From a virus, in the IMG/VR virus record IMGVR_UViG_3300042923_000474, positions 167,725-231,724 of that record: 64,000 nucleotides of DNA. The stretch is one strand, 5' to 3'. Position numbers and translations under genes: made by a program. This document shows, in pieces, positions 33,628-42,618 of this stretch (positions are counted from its first letter, which is position 1; every line of letters starts with the position of its first letter). The notes beneath the pieces were generated by a model, which saw only the letters and a list, made by a program, of their open reading frames with translations, had not been told where the DNA came from and did no database searches.

Positions 33628-34436
33628 CTTCCAGTAACAATGTCGACAACATTCGCATCATTGAACCAGACAAGGATGGTTACTTCTCTTTGACCGGCGG
33701 CAGTGTCTCCGAAGTCGGTAACGGCGATTTTGTCTTCTTGGGTTATCGCTTCATGCATTTGAACTTCGACAGTCCGTGGAGCAAGAAGACGTACGTCGCC
33801 AATCGCGTCTCGATTCAAGCGGCCTACGACTGGTGCAAGAAAGGGGCTGACGGCGTCTACTACGGCGAGTTCAATCATCCGAAGCTGGACGACGAAGTTG
33901 CTTACCCTACCCAGTCGGCCAAATACGAACGCCTGCAGGAAATCTCTGCTGCCGATGCAGTGGTTCGTTTCGACGACACCTTCGTACTGTTTGAGCACCG
34001 CGGTGAACTCATTCTCCCAGGACCGTGGGTAGTGGGGTCGTTTACCATTCTGTCGAAGAGCCTGAACGGCAAATACCTGATCGACTACCTTAAAGGCGGT
34101 GGCCGCTTCCGGCTGGCACTGCGCAGTCTGACCAACAATGGGGATTGGGGGAGTAACGATCGAATCATCGGCCAGATGATCACCTTCGACGTCATTACCG
34201 AGGAGATGGATCAGGCCGCTGAAGCCATTGAGGCTCGGCGGCGTAAAGAGCGTGAGGAGGAACGTCTGGCGCAGAACAAGCGCGATGCAGAAGACCCTTC
34301 TCTACATGCCCCATTGGAATCTTCCGAGAAGCCGGTGGCCAGTGAAAAGGTCAAAGCTTTGGTTAGCCGGTCACTGCCCTCTGGTTTCGACAAGAATGTC
34401 GAGCCTGAACAGTTCCTCGAAAAGCGCGAAGAATAA
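33624..34436 (+). CDS. Protein resembling phage prohead-protease fold
   Basis: 270 residues. Residues 75-175 carry YYGEFNHPKLDD, RLQEISAADAVVRF, LPGPWVVGSFTILS, and a following G-x-L-x2-L...LRSL. This order recalls T4 gp21-type capsid maturation proteases (GE-x-NHP, a His/Ile strand, a V-x-G strand, then a Ser near an Arg). The usual S-S-R-G serine site is not evident, so it may be inactive or unrelated. A charged helix (RRRKEREEERLAQNK) precedes the C-terminal tail. Confidence 0.85.
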   Translation: MTSSNNVDNIRIIEPDKDGYFSLTGGSVSEVGNGDFVFLGYRFMHLNFDSPWSKKTYVANRVSIQAAYDWCKKGADGVYYGEFNHPKLDDEVAYPTQSAKYERLQEISAADAVVRFDDTFVLFEHRGELILPGPWVVGSFTILSKSLNGKYLIDYLKGGGRFRLALRSLTNNGDWGSNDRIIGQMITFDVITEEMDQAAEAIEARRRKEREEERLAQNKRDAEDPSLHAPLESSEKPVASEKVKALVSRSLPSGFDKNVEPEQFLEKREE

Positions 34437-34445
34437 CCCAAACTC

Positions 34446-34468
34446 AAACCTAGATCATTGAAGTGAGG
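34446..34468 (+). promoter_or_regulatory. Promoter-like element P3
   Basis: Reads ACCTAGATCATTGAAGTG, a clear member of the recurring element, 10 bp after the previous stop and 43 bp before the GTG start of 34511-35563. Confidence 0.65.
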
Positions 34469-34510
34469 ACTGTACAAAGTTCTCCTTCATTCATGCAAAG
34501 GAATCCTTCC

Positions 34511-35563
34511 GTGTCTGAGATTAAGAAAGCCACACCCGATACACCGATGTCTATCGTGATCCCTGTCCTGAATGTGCCACGCGCTGAGCTGGACCGTTTG
34601 GGCTATGCAGGTAAGGAACCCGGCGAGATCGCCGATGACCTCATCCTTACCGAAAACCGCATCGAGCTGATGGTGCTGCGCAAACATCTGCCGGACGTCT
34701 TCGAAGAGAAGGACCTGGTTGAACTGATGCGTGCAGCGCCTGAGGCACAATACCTCAAGGTGCGTCGTCCTGCGCCTAAGGCTGACACCGTGCGTCAAAT
34801 GACTATCGTGGAAGCCATCAACGGCCTGACCCGACTGACCTGCAAGGTTCGTCACTTCAGCAAAGACCCTGCCGACATCGAAGCGCTGCACAAGGTGCTG
34901 CGTGAAACGTCGGTGTGGTGGCCTGGTTACGGTTCGGTGATGGCCGAAGCTCGTATCAACTTGCTGTTGGCCGGTCAAGTGATCAAGGATAACTTCCCCA
35001 ACATCGTGGCGGGTTTCCCTGGTCTGAACCAGTTCGGCATCGATACCGTTAAGCGCACGCTGGCGCAGTTGGAAGGGATGGACTCCGAGGGCAACATTCC
35101 TGAACGCATGGCGGGTACTTACACCTCGCAAGAGTTCTGGCTGTCGGTCATCTCGAAGGTCAAGAAAGAACAAGCGATGTGGTACGAGATGTACAACATC
35201 GACGTTGAGCGCAAGAAGAACCCAGGCAAGGTACTGGTGGGCAAACAGTGGATGGAATACGGCTCCGTGTTCTTCGACGCCCATCAAACCGAGATGGTGG
35301 TGATCAACCATCAGACCCTGCCAAAGCAAACCTTGGAAACCAAGGCGCAGGGCATGGAGAACATCTTGGCGGCCATGCCGCTGGAACACGCTCAGCCTGC
35401 GATCGATCTGATCAACGAACTGGGCGGCAACATGTTCGCTGCCATCTGCCGTGGCGGTCTGCAGCGCATCAACCACGTGGTCAACGAATGTCACACAGCT
35501 TCTGTGAACGCGTCGACCGGTAAATCCACCGATGGCTCTGGTATCGAGGTACGTGAACAATGA
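34511..35563 (+). CDS. Unknown 350-residue protein
   Basis: The GTG at 34511 is chosen because AAGGA lies 8 bp upstream; the in-frame ATG at 34493 has no site. No family recognised. Mainly helical, with RMAGTYTSQEFWLSVISK and a C-terminal Ser/Thr-rich tail. It heads the unit 34.5-39.2 kb under P3. Confidence 0.87.
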   Translation: MSEIKKATPDTPMSIVIPVLNVPRAELDRLGYAGKEPGEIADDLILTENRIELMVLRKHLPDVFEEKDLVELMRAAPEAQYLKVRRPAPKADTVRQMTIVEAINGLTRLTCKVRHFSKDPADIEALHKVLRETSVWWPGYGSVMAEARINLLLAGQVIKDNFPNIVAGFPGLNQFGIDTVKRTLAQLEGMDSEGNIPERMAGTYTSQEFWLSVISKVKKEQAMWYEMYNIDVERKKNPGKVLVGKQWMEYGSVFFDAHQTEMVVINHQTLPKQTLETKAQGMENILAAMPLEHAQPAIDLINELGGNMFAAICRGGLQRINHVVNECHTASVNASTGKSTDGSGIEVREQ

Positions 35564-36330
35564 TCCGCGACACTCCTGAGAAAGGCTTCTACGACGGCTG
35601 CCGGAAGATCAATAGCGAGTTTGACTGTGAAACCGTTGTGGGTCTGAAGATTCAAGTTGGAGGCGAGGTCTTTGACAGTTATACCTTCGACCCAAAGATC
35701 CCAGCCATTGACCGCGCCAATGGTCGCTGGATGAATCCGTGGGCATTGGACAACCCGTACCGCGAGCATGCCCCGATGTTTGTGACGATGTCTGAGTTGA
35801 AAGTGCTGGACGCCAATCCAGAAACCTTCGCTCGCTGCATGCGCCATTACCACTCGGTGTCGATGGACGACGGTGAAGTTCAGTTGGCAGGTCAAAGCTA
35901 CGTGATCATCCGGCCTGAGTCGCCTGAGAAGTATCAGGCTATCTGCACCAAGCTGGCTGAATTGCGTAAAGAAGTTGCGGCCAACGCGCTGATCGAGCGT
36001 ATCAACATCGAAGTGGTACCCGCTGAGGTGGATAAGGCTGAACTGGTTGCCTACTGCGAAAGCATTGGCATGGGTACGGACGATGCCGTCATTACGGTTG
36101 ACCCTGATGACCGCTCGCCTGATCGCACGCGACTGCACATCCGTCATGGACTCTGCCTCAAGCGGCTGACCGAATGGCTGGCGGGTTCCAACCGTGGGTT
36201 GTTCATCACACTGATGTGCTGCTGGGACAACCTCGAAGACAAGCAACGATTCAATGCTTTGTCTCATGAGGAAAAGAAAGCACGCCTGGAAAATCTGGGT
36301 GGCACTTACGCCTTCGGGCTCAAGGGGTAG
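35560..36330 (+). CDS. Unknown 256-residue protein
   Basis: No family recognised. ATGA overlap with the previous gene. Alpha/beta, with VVGLKIQVGGEVFDSYTF near the N-terminus and LTEWLAGSNRGLFITLMCCW near the C-terminus. No membrane segment predicted by eye. Confidence 0.87.
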   Translation: MIRDTPEKGFYDGCRKINSEFDCETVVGLKIQVGGEVFDSYTFDPKIPAIDRANGRWMNPWALDNPYREHAPMFVTMSELKVLDANPETFARCMRHYHSVSMDDGEVQLAGQSYVIIRPESPEKYQAICTKLAELRKEVAANALIERINIEVVPAEVDKAELVAYCESIGMGTDDAVITVDPDDRSPDRTRLHIRHGLCLKRLTEWLAGSNRGLFITLMCCWDNLEDKQRFNALSHEEKKARLENLGGTYAFGLKG

Positions 36331-36332
36331 TC

Positions 36333-37160
36333 ATGGATAAATCATCTGAGGAGAACGAAATCGTTCTCCCTTGGAGCGTGGCCTGTACGTTGTTCCAGTA
36401 CCAGGTCGTGAACAAAGCGCTTAACCAAGGTAAGGCACTGTCTGATGTGATGGACATGTTGGACCGCGGCAAAGCTGGCGAGATGGTCGAGGAACTGAAG
36501 GTCTGGATGGACGAGTTGGTTACAGAGGCGGGCGATGAACCAATCATCCGTTACGGGCGTAGTGGTGATCCGAACGGGATCGAATACTCGGTGCGTGAGC
36601 ACCCAGCTGGTCTGTCCCTACTCACCAAGGATCTGCGGAGCCACAACTGGAATAGGTCTGAACCTACCCAGGAAGGCGGGTTGATGGTTGGTCCTGGTTC
36701 TCCGTTATATGGTCGTCGGATCATGCGTGATCCAAAAGAACTGCTGGCCAGTTTCCCACCTGAGATGATCGATCAGATGGGCGATGAACTAGCGGCCTCT
36801 TACGCGGGTGAGGCACCAGAGATCAACGGGGTAATGACCCCCAATGGTCTTTATCAGCCAACTTCGGTTGATAAGCTGACCGATCAAGAGATCCACAATC
36901 TGGGCTTGAAGTATGTCATCTATCCGGCTGGACAGGTGCCAGAAAATGAGCGGGAAAATCTTCAGCACTGGCTGGATAACCATGCGATTGGTAAGGGGAA
37001 GGTATCCTGGAACGCTTCCAATATTCCCAAGGACGACATGAAAAAGCTTCGCAATGGCGAAATGCCTATTCGTGCGGTGCCTGGCATTGAGCTGAAAATA
37101 ACGGTTCCCACCGGTGCGGGAATGTTTTCATCTCAATCGCGTGAAGCAGATAAACGTTAA
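36333..37160 (+). CDS. Unknown 275-residue protein
   Basis: No family recognised. The N-terminal 70 residues are helical and acidic (DVMDMLDRGKAGEMVEELK). The middle contains GLMVGPGSPLYGRRIMRDP; the C-terminal half has LTDQEIHNLGLKYVIYPAG. Two bp after the previous stop. Confidence 0.87.
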   Translation: MDKSSEENEIVLPWSVACTLFQYQVVNKALNQGKALSDVMDMLDRGKAGEMVEELKVWMDELVTEAGDEPIIRYGRSGDPNGIEYSVREHPAGLSLLTKDLRSHNWNRSEPTQEGGLMVGPGSPLYGRRIMRDPKELLASFPPEMIDQMGDELAASYAGEAPEINGVMTPNGLYQPTSVDKLTDQEIHNLGLKYVIYPAGQVPENERENLQHWLDNHAIGKGKVSWNASNIPKDDMKKLRNGEMPIRAVPGIELKITVPTGAGMFSSQSREADKR

Positions 37161-37175
37161 CAAGAGGAATGAGTT

Positions 37176-37865
37176 GTGTCTAAGGCTAAGAAGTTCTTTG
37201 TCGAATCTGCCAAGCAAGCAGCGGCCGCAAAGAAAGCTGAAGAGAAACGCCTGGCAGCAGAAAAGAAGCGTCAGGAAGAAGAAGAGCAGCAGGCTCGCCG
37301 GGACTACCTATTGGAAAATCCCTACACCACGTTGGACACTCTTCTGATTATGGCGCTGATGGAAAAGTTCCACGGTCAAGTCGGCATGTCTGGTAAACCC
37401 CAGAAGTGGCTGAACAAACTGTGGGAGATCAAAGACTACGTGGCGCCTGCGGTAGTGCCTACGGTTGTACAACCCTTGCTCAAGGCTCCACTGCCTTTCA
37501 AGGAACTGGATGCCATGGTGGACAACTACCTGACGCTGGGTAGTGCCACTGAGGAGTTTGTGGCGCAGAAGTACCACGGCATGCTGATCTACGAGAAAGA
37601 GATCTACCCGATCAAACTACTGGTAGAAAAGGATGTAGGTTACAAATGGGTCACGGCTAACGAGGTACAGATCATGCGCATGGCAGCTCACGTTGCCTGT
37701 GAGATGTTTGATCTGGAGACGATCCAGTGCCACGTTATGTTCTTTGCGGCGTTCAACATGTCGGGTCGCATGGGCTCTGTGGCTCATCGTCGCATCGACA
37801 TCAAGGAGGCCTTCCCAGATCAGGATGAGGCCAATGTTGTTAACCTAGTAAAAGTGGTGGCCTAA
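37176..37865 (+). CDS. Unknown protein with N-terminal coiled coil
   Basis: 229 residues from a GTG with AGAGGA upstream. Residues 8-45 form a highly charged Ala/Lys/Glu coiled-coil (QAAAAKKAEEKRLAAEKKR). The remainder is a globular helical domain. No family recognised. TAATG junction with the next gene. Confidence 0.86.
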   Translation: MSKAKKFFVESAKQAAAAKKAEEKRLAAEKKRQEEEEQQARRDYLLENPYTTLDTLLIMALMEKFHGQVGMSGKPQKWLNKLWEIKDYVAPAVVPTVVQPLLKAPLPFKELDAMVDNYLTLGSATEEFVAQKYHGMLIYEKEIYPIKLLVEKDVGYKWVTANEVQIMRMAAHVACEMFDLETIQCHVMFFAAFNMSGRMGSVAHRRIDIKEAFPDQDEANVVNLVKVVA

Positions 37866-38305
37866 TGGCTAAGATCATCTGTGCATTTCCGGGTACCTCC
37901 AGCGGCGCGCTGTACATTCTCTTGCGCTACCGTGAGAAAGATCAGGCGATCGTTTACGATTACTCTGGTACGGTTGGCAATCTGGAACGCATGGTCAAGA
38001 ACACTGACGTCTTGATTCTCAAGGCGGACATTGTTGTGATCGAAAAGCTGAACTCCCTAGGGGTAGAGTTTGACTTGGTATACCCCGACCCTGTTATCTC
38101 TCCTTCTCGCTTTACCAACATCCTTGCGATGGAAGGCATGCGTCTGAAGGAAATCCACGACCTCGTTCATTCGTGGCGTGATCAACTGAGTGTGCTTCAA
38201 CGCTTCACTCAATCCAACGTAACTCACATCGTTCTCGCCGAAGGTCAATCCATCGTCGACACCCATGGAGTAGTAGAAGATGGGCAAGGTAGTAGAAATT
38301 CGTAA
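37865..38305 (+). CDS. Unknown 146-residue protein
   Basis: No family recognised. A Rossmann-like strand pattern, KIICAFPGTSSGALYILLRY at the N-terminus and TDVLILKADIVVIEKL, suggests an alpha/beta fold. Overlaps the next gene by 26 bp. Confidence 0.84.
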   Translation: MAKIICAFPGTSSGALYILLRYREKDQAIVYDYSGTVGNLERMVKNTDVLILKADIVVIEKLNSLGVEFDLVYPDPVISPSRFTNILAMEGMRLKEIHDLVHSWRDQLSVLQRFTQSNVTHIVLAEGQSIVDTHGVVEDGQGSRNS

Positions 38306-38945
38306 GGGCGTTTTGGAAATCCAGAACCGTCATGCCCCAGGCAAACTGCGCGGCTTTTACCGTGCGCTTTGCAAAAGTCATCAGGCTGCTAGCCTAGGTG
38401 GTTGGTCGTCGGCAAACATGTTGACGGCATCCATCGTAAAACAGATGCTCGACCATGGCAATAAGCTGTGGTGGGATTTGGTTGACCTAGAGTTTGGGTC
38501 ACTCGCTTCCCCGGATAGCTCCAGGGATGAAATCGGTATCCGTACCTTGGCTGGCGAAACCTTTAACGGTGTTCCCAGTCAGCCGTTCATGATCATCATG
38601 GCAGTTACCCACCAGAACGGTGTTCGCCAAGAGATCCATGAGTGCTTTCAACAGATCACACCGGCTGAGGTGAATGCTCGGATTGCAGAGATGTTGTCCG
38701 ATCGTGACTTCCCAACCGGTGGGCTTGATCCAATGATGCTACGTTTGGGTGATGCGATCGAGGCTGCAAAGCTGCGTGTCGAGTCGGTCCTCGATAAGCA
38801 CAGTCACATCAAGCTGAACCTGCAAGACCCGAATGAGGAAGGTTTGTTTACCGCCTATTCGGTCCACATCTACCCCGATACCCTGCTCAAGGATATCGAT
38901 CTTATCAAAGCGTCTCTAGCCACGAAGGAAGGAACGAAGCAATGA
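38280..38945 (+). CDS. Unknown 221-residue protein
   Basis: No family recognised. Starts inside the previous gene. Helical N-terminal half (KLRGFYRALCKSHQAASLG), acidic middle, then strands. Overlaps the next gene by 4 bp. Confidence 0.85.
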   Translation: MGKVVEIRKGVLEIQNRHAPGKLRGFYRALCKSHQAASLGGWSSANMLTASIVKQMLDHGNKLWWDLVDLEFGSLASPDSSRDEIGIRTLAGETFNGVPSQPFMIIMAVTHQNGVRQEIHECFQQITPAEVNARIAEMLSDRDFPTGGLDPMMLRLGDAIEAAKLRVESVLDKHSHIKLNLQDPNEEGLFTAYSVHIYPDTLLKDIDLIKASLATKEGTKQ

Positions 38946-39217
38946 GCGTCACTGTTAATGTACTGCAGGCTGAAATCCGTGAAGTGGAAGGCGTTGATGT
39001 CATCGTTCAGACAGCCAAGCCTGGTGATGTGTTCCCTTCCTACAAAGCCAAGTGGCCAACGGCACTCGCCGATGACCGTACCGTGAAGGCGTTCAAGCGT
39101 CGGCTGGAACATAGCTTGGTTGGCTTCAGCTACAGCATTGTCAAACGCGATGGCACCAACAGCGTCTTCCCTCAGGTGAAGATGGGTGCATTGCGCGCAG
39201 GCGGAAACAAGGCATAA
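38942..39217 (+). CDS. Unknown 91-residue protein
   Basis: No family recognised. Beta-rich and basic (VKAFKRRLEHSLVGFSYSIV). Last gene of the P3 unit. Its stop codon is part of the GGCATAA arm of the following terminator. Confidence 0.84.
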   Translation: MSVTVNVLQAEIREVEGVDVIVQTAKPGDVFPSYKAKWPTALADDRTVKAFKRRLEHSLVGFSYSIVKRDGTNSVFPQVKMGALRAGGNKA

Positions 39218-39251
39218 GACGAGCCCCCACCTTCGGGTGGGGGTTTTATGC
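39211..39251 (+). terminator. Terminator with paired arms
   Basis: CCCCCACC-TTCG-GGTGGGGG (39224-39243) then TTTTATGC. GGCATAA at 39211-39217 mirrors it on the left. Confidence 0.9.
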
Positions 39252-39283
39252 TGCTACTTTCTTTTTTGTTTCAACCATTATTC

Positions 39284-39307
39284 AAACCTAAACTATCGAC
39301 TTGAATG
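39284..39307 (+). promoter_or_regulatory. Promoter-like element P4
   Basis: Reads ACCTAAACTATCGACTTG then AATG, preceded by a T-rich stretch (CTTTTTTGTTT) as at P2. Upstream of the exported-protein gene 39331-39615. Confidence 0.68.
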
Positions 39308-39330
39308 TATCCCACTCAAAAGGATTTACA

Positions 39331-39615
39331 ATGAACAAGTTGCTGCAGGCCATGTTGATCTCTGTGATGTTCTCTCAGAGTGCTTTGGCTCTATCGAACT
39401 CTACGCCCCCTGTCAAAACCAACTTGGATGTCATCCGTGAGTTGGCCAAGCGGACGGGGATGTCAGTGGCTGAGTGCGTCTCAGGGCTGTGTCGCGATAC
39501 AGAAGATGGCTACTATGTGACCATCGATAATTCAGATCGTGACGGGTTCTATATCTACGATCCTCTGATCACTATGCCATCGGGTGAAGACGATACAACT
39601 TCGCCTCAGAACTAA
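39331..39615 (+). CDS. Exported protein with signal peptide
   Basis: 94 residues. The start at 39331 (AAGGA upstream) gives a textbook signal peptide, MNKLLQAMLISVMFSQSALA, cleaved after ALA. The mature part of about 74 residues has two Cys (AECVSGLC) and an acidic C-terminus. Periplasmic or secreted role unknown. First gene after P4. Confidence 0.85.
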   Translation: MNKLLQAMLISVMFSQSALALSNSTPPVKTNLDVIRELAKRTGMSVAECVSGLCRDTEDGYYVTIDNSDRDGFYIYDPLITMPSGEDDTTSPQN

Positions 39616-39653
39616 ATCATCAAGGTGATAGCCTTTGATGCTTAAGGATGCTT

Positions 39654-40691
39654 ATGAACGCCAATAAACTGTTCCGAACTGCTGGCAATCGCTCGCGCTT
39701 CTTACGCCGCGAAGAATCAGCTGCCTTTATCGAACCTTGCCTGGACCAGTTGGCTCGGATGGACACCTTCCGCTTCTTGGGGGTTTCTAACCACGAAGAC
39801 ATCATGGAATGCGTCGGTGAGATGCGCGCAGGCTTTGACACGTTGCTGCATCATTACATCCATCATGGGCGTAGCTACCTGCCATGCATCCCCACCACGA
39901 TTGCCCCACCGATCTCGTGGTTCTTTGTGGCACTGTACATTGCCAGCACCCGTGGACATCTGTGGTTCAAACAGTTCGGCCCATTCCTGCGTGGGTTTGC
40001 ACTGAACACTCAGGCGGTGGTGCGGGTGTCCAACCGGATACTGGACTTTGTTCATGATCCGAAGATGTGGGAAAACGGTGAGGAGGTCATGAAAGAAATC
40101 TGCCGTGACATGAACCTCAAGTACAACCCCATCCACATGTTCCCGGATGCAGACGATGTGCTGGCGATTGCCAACCTCGTAGGTTTCCGTCGTGCAGAAG
40201 TGGTTGAAACTCGCGGCTTCAAAGTGATGCAGCAGGAGGAAGACTTCGAAGAGGTCACGATGGGCATGATTCCTCCCAACATCTTCCAACTGTTGTCGCC
40301 AGAAGAATCGGAACAGCTCAAGCGAGCCTACCTGTTCAACGCTGACTCTTTCGAAGCACTGCGGCCGTACTACATCACTGTGCAAGTAAAAGAAGGGGTG
40401 ACAGCTGATGTCATTCGTCTGGCACTTACGCTGGCAGGTTGCCTCAGCGAGAAAGACCACAGCATCGACACCATGGTTGACATCGATGAGTTGATTGCCT
40501 GGTGCCGTAAGGGGCGGTTGGACCCTATCCCGTTGTTGCGCAGCGAAGCCTTGTCCAAACGAATGAGAGATCGTTTTGGGTTCGGGCTGATCATGGAGAA
40601 CAACAACGAGAAGCAAACATCAATTCTCAACATGGTGAGCGTGTTTGCGCTGAGCCTGTATGAGGCCGATCCAAGTTTGACGTTGAACTGA
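39654..40691 (+). CDS. Unknown 345-residue protein
   Basis: No family recognised. AAGGA supports ATG 39654 over the ATG at 39648. Helical, with an aromatic and hydrophobic stretch PPISWFFVALYIASTRGHLW (about 86-105) that could be buried or membrane-associated, and an Arg-rich C-terminal region. Same P4 unit. Confidence 0.86.
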   Translation: MNANKLFRTAGNRSRFLRREESAAFIEPCLDQLARMDTFRFLGVSNHEDIMECVGEMRAGFDTLLHHYIHHGRSYLPCIPTTIAPPISWFFVALYIASTRGHLWFKQFGPFLRGFALNTQAVVRVSNRILDFVHDPKMWENGEEVMKEICRDMNLKYNPIHMFPDADDVLAIANLVGFRRAEVVETRGFKVMQQEEDFEEVTMGMIPPNIFQLLSPEESEQLKRAYLFNADSFEALRPYYITVQVKEGVTADVIRLALTLAGCLSEKDHSIDTMVDIDELIAWCRKGRLDPIPLLRSEALSKRMRDRFGFGLIMENNNEKQTSILNMVSVFALSLYEADPSLTLN

Positions 40692-40786
40692 CCTGAAGAC
40701 TTATGCTGTGATTGATGCCAACTCAATCCAGTCTAACTTCAACATAGGAGCGATCGAAGGGTTTACGCCTAACGGTCTGTGATATC
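40692..40786 (+). promoter_or_regulatory. Intergenic region with TTATGCT
   Basis: 95 bp without a gene. Contains ACTTATGCTGTG at about 40700, the TTATGC motif without a hairpin before it, upstream of the 40787-41296 gene. No ACCTAGAT element seen. Confidence 0.4.
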
Positions 40787-41296
40787 ATGCCAAAACAATC
40801 CAAAATCTTCTACACATCCTGCATGGGGCAGGGGAGTGGAGAGTTCACCTTAGTTCAGGACTACACTGGACGAGGTGTTTACATCGGCAAGCGTAAGCCA
40901 GCTGACGAAAAAGAGCTGGCTCTCTACCATGAGCAATTGCGAGCCGACCACATGATCGAGCCACCTACCCAGTGTTGGGTCTGGATCATGCGCCCCATTG
41001 CGACGGGGGACCTTATCAATGAGGGTTCCACTATCGCACGAACAATGTACGACGCCATCGGTAGTCACATGGATGCCGACTGGAACAAGCGTAAGGCCAT
41101 TCCCTGCGAACAGCTGTGTTATGTAGGGAGCGACTTTGCGGGGAGATTAGATAAGGTGCGTCCGTTACTGAACGCATTTGATCGGGCAATCATTCGTGAG
41201 CAGTTAGCCAAACAACTGCTTTCCAATCTACCAGTTCATAGCCGGGGCATGTTCGACCGCTATCAACTGCAAAATCTCAGAGACCTAAGGGGGTAA
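40787..41296 (+). CDS. Unknown 169-residue protein
   Basis: No family recognised. No strong ribosome site before the ATG (GATATCATG). Contains GEFTLVQDYTGRGVYIGKRK near the N-terminus, a Trp-rich strand CWVWIMRP, and a helical C-terminus. Two bp before the frameshift gene. Confidence 0.83.
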   Translation: MPKQSKIFYTSCMGQGSGEFTLVQDYTGRGVYIGKRKPADEKELALYHEQLRADHMIEPPTQCWVWIMRPIATGDLINEGSTIARTMYDAIGSHMDADWNKRKAIPCEQLCYVGSDFAGRLDKVRPLLNAFDRAIIREQLAKQLLSNLPVHSRGMFDRYQLQNLRDLRG

Positions 41297-41298
41297 CT

Positions 41299-42372
41299 GT
41301 GAAGCAAGCAGAATATCTGAATCTCATGCTGGGCGTTAAGTACCAGTTGGAGTCGGACGACATCAACCTGATCATTGCGATCGCGGCTATCTTGCGTGAT
41401 CGCAACATCAAGGTGTCGTTTGCATCGGCCCCGCTGTTCGATGAACTGAACGGCGATGAGTTCCGCAGTGAGCGTGCGCTGATCTACAAGATGGTCACTC
41501 AGGGTTTCCACTTCTGGGAAGTTACTCAGATGCTGGGCGGCATGGGTTCTGCATGGCATGCGATCCAGTACCTGCGCGAAGTCATGAATAGTAATGGCGG
41601 TACACCGTCGCTGCGTAAAGTGGCCATGGTCTTCGTCAGCGAGTGGCCGGTGCCAATGCCACCACCTGTGTCGGAATCCGACATGGCGCAGCCTGAGCGT
41701 CAGATCACGCCGGTTGAAGGCTACAAGGGCTGGTTGGTTACCGGCAAGATGGAACTCGAAGATGCAGACCACACCAAGCGCACCTTCGATCTGAACACCC
41801 AACCTGAAGGCGAAGAGGCGGCTCAAGAGCCAGCGGTTGTTCAGATTGCGCGCATGTTGCGTGTGACCTGGAATGCCGACAAAGGTGTCGTTGAACCTGA
41901 GCGTCTCGAAAAGATTGCCATGTTGTTGGGTCACATGCTGCTGTCTGAGCGTGAACACTTCATGGGCAAGCTGAAAGAAGCACAATCGGCAGCCAAACCT
42001 GAAGCACCTCTGATCTGGCCGAAGAACAAAGACCACTGGATCTTTGACCCTCGCCTGTCTGCGCTGAATGCTCCGATGCCACTCAACAACGACTTCCCTG
42101 CGCGTCAGCGTCTGACAGAAGTTGCTCGTGAAGCCGCTCGCTTTGCAGTATCGCGTGCCAGCGGTATGGGCACCAGCCGTGTGTTCAACATCGAAGGCTT
42201 TGTTGAGAACGTTGCCATCGGCCTGTTCGGTGACGGTACCAACGAGCACAACTTCGATTTCCGCACGCTGGTGTTTGACAAAGAAGTTGCAGCCGAAGCG
42301 CCGAAACCTGCTGAACCTGCTCCAGCACCTGCACCGGTTGAAACCGAAGCTCCAGCTGAAGTGGGAAAGTAG
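41299..42372 (+). CDS. Unknown protein, zero-frame product of a frameshift gene
   Basis: 357 residues from a GTG with AGGGGG upstream. The globular part (1-330) is helical and of unknown family, with VTQMLGGMGSAWHAIQYLRE and WIFDPRLSALNAPMPLNN. The zero-frame end is acidic and Pro/Ala-rich (EAPKPAEPAPAPAPVETE) and stops at TAG 42370-42372, directly after GTG GGA AAG. A -1 slip there continues for 80 codons (see separate entry). Confidence 0.9.
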   Translation: MKQAEYLNLMLGVKYQLESDDINLIIAIAAILRDRNIKVSFASAPLFDELNGDEFRSERALIYKMVTQGFHFWEVTQMLGGMGSAWHAIQYLREVMNSNGGTPSLRKVAMVFVSEWPVPMPPPVSESDMAQPERQITPVEGYKGWLVTGKMELEDADHTKRTFDLNTQPEGEEAAQEPAVVQIARMLRVTWNADKGVVEPERLEKIAMLLGHMLLSEREHFMGKLKEAQSAAKPEAPLIWPKNKDHWIFDPRLSALNAPMPLNNDFPARQRLTEVAREAARFAVSRASGMGTSRVFNIEGFVENVAIGLFGDGTNEHNFDFRTLVFDKEVAAEAPKPAEPAPAPAPVETEAPAEVGK

Positions 42373-42611
42373 AAGCCGGCGTTGCGCCACAGCTTGCTTC
42401 CAAGTTAGCAGCGGCCGGCTCGTTTCCTGTAGCACCGCAAGCCCCGGCAGAAGAAACTGTTCTGCCAGTCAGTGAACGTGGGGCACCTGCCAGCACGCCA
42501 TTGATCGAAAGACTGCAATCCCAAAAGACTGCAGCCAAACCCGTAGCAAAGAAACCTGCTGCAAAACCACGTCAGCCACGTAAACCGGCAGACAAAAAAC
42601 CTACCAAGTAA
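41299..42611 (+). CDS. -1 frameshift extended product
   Basis: Predicted 437-residue product: the 357 zero-frame residues, then 80 codons in the -1 frame ending at TAA 42609-42611. The extension starts VEAGVAPQLASKLAAAGSFP and ends in a very basic AAKPVAKKPAAKPRQPRK stretch, changing the acidic tail into a basic one. Composition continues the Ala/Pro-rich style across the junction, and no start with a ribosome site precedes the extension. This supports one gene read through a shift, though a sequencing indel would look similar. Confidence 0.75.
42363..42420 (+). promoter_or_regulatory. Programmed -1 frameshift signal
   Basis: The slippery heptamer G GGA AAG (42363-42369) is in the correct phase (X XXY YYZ) and is followed immediately by the zero-frame stop TAG. 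Four bases after the heptamer a stem forms: AGCCGGC+GTTGC (42374-42385) pairs with GCAGC+GCCGGCT (42408-42420), 12 pairs with one bulged G and a 22-base loop. Heptamer, spacing and stem all fit known -1 signals. Confidence 0.82.
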
Positions 42612-42618
42612 CACATCT

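Noticed and set aside
41263-42435. 390-codon minus-strand open frame opposite the frameshift gene
   Set aside because: Antisense frame rich in Arg/His/Phe/Leu without a start signal. The plus-strand gene has neighbour coupling and a frameshift signal.
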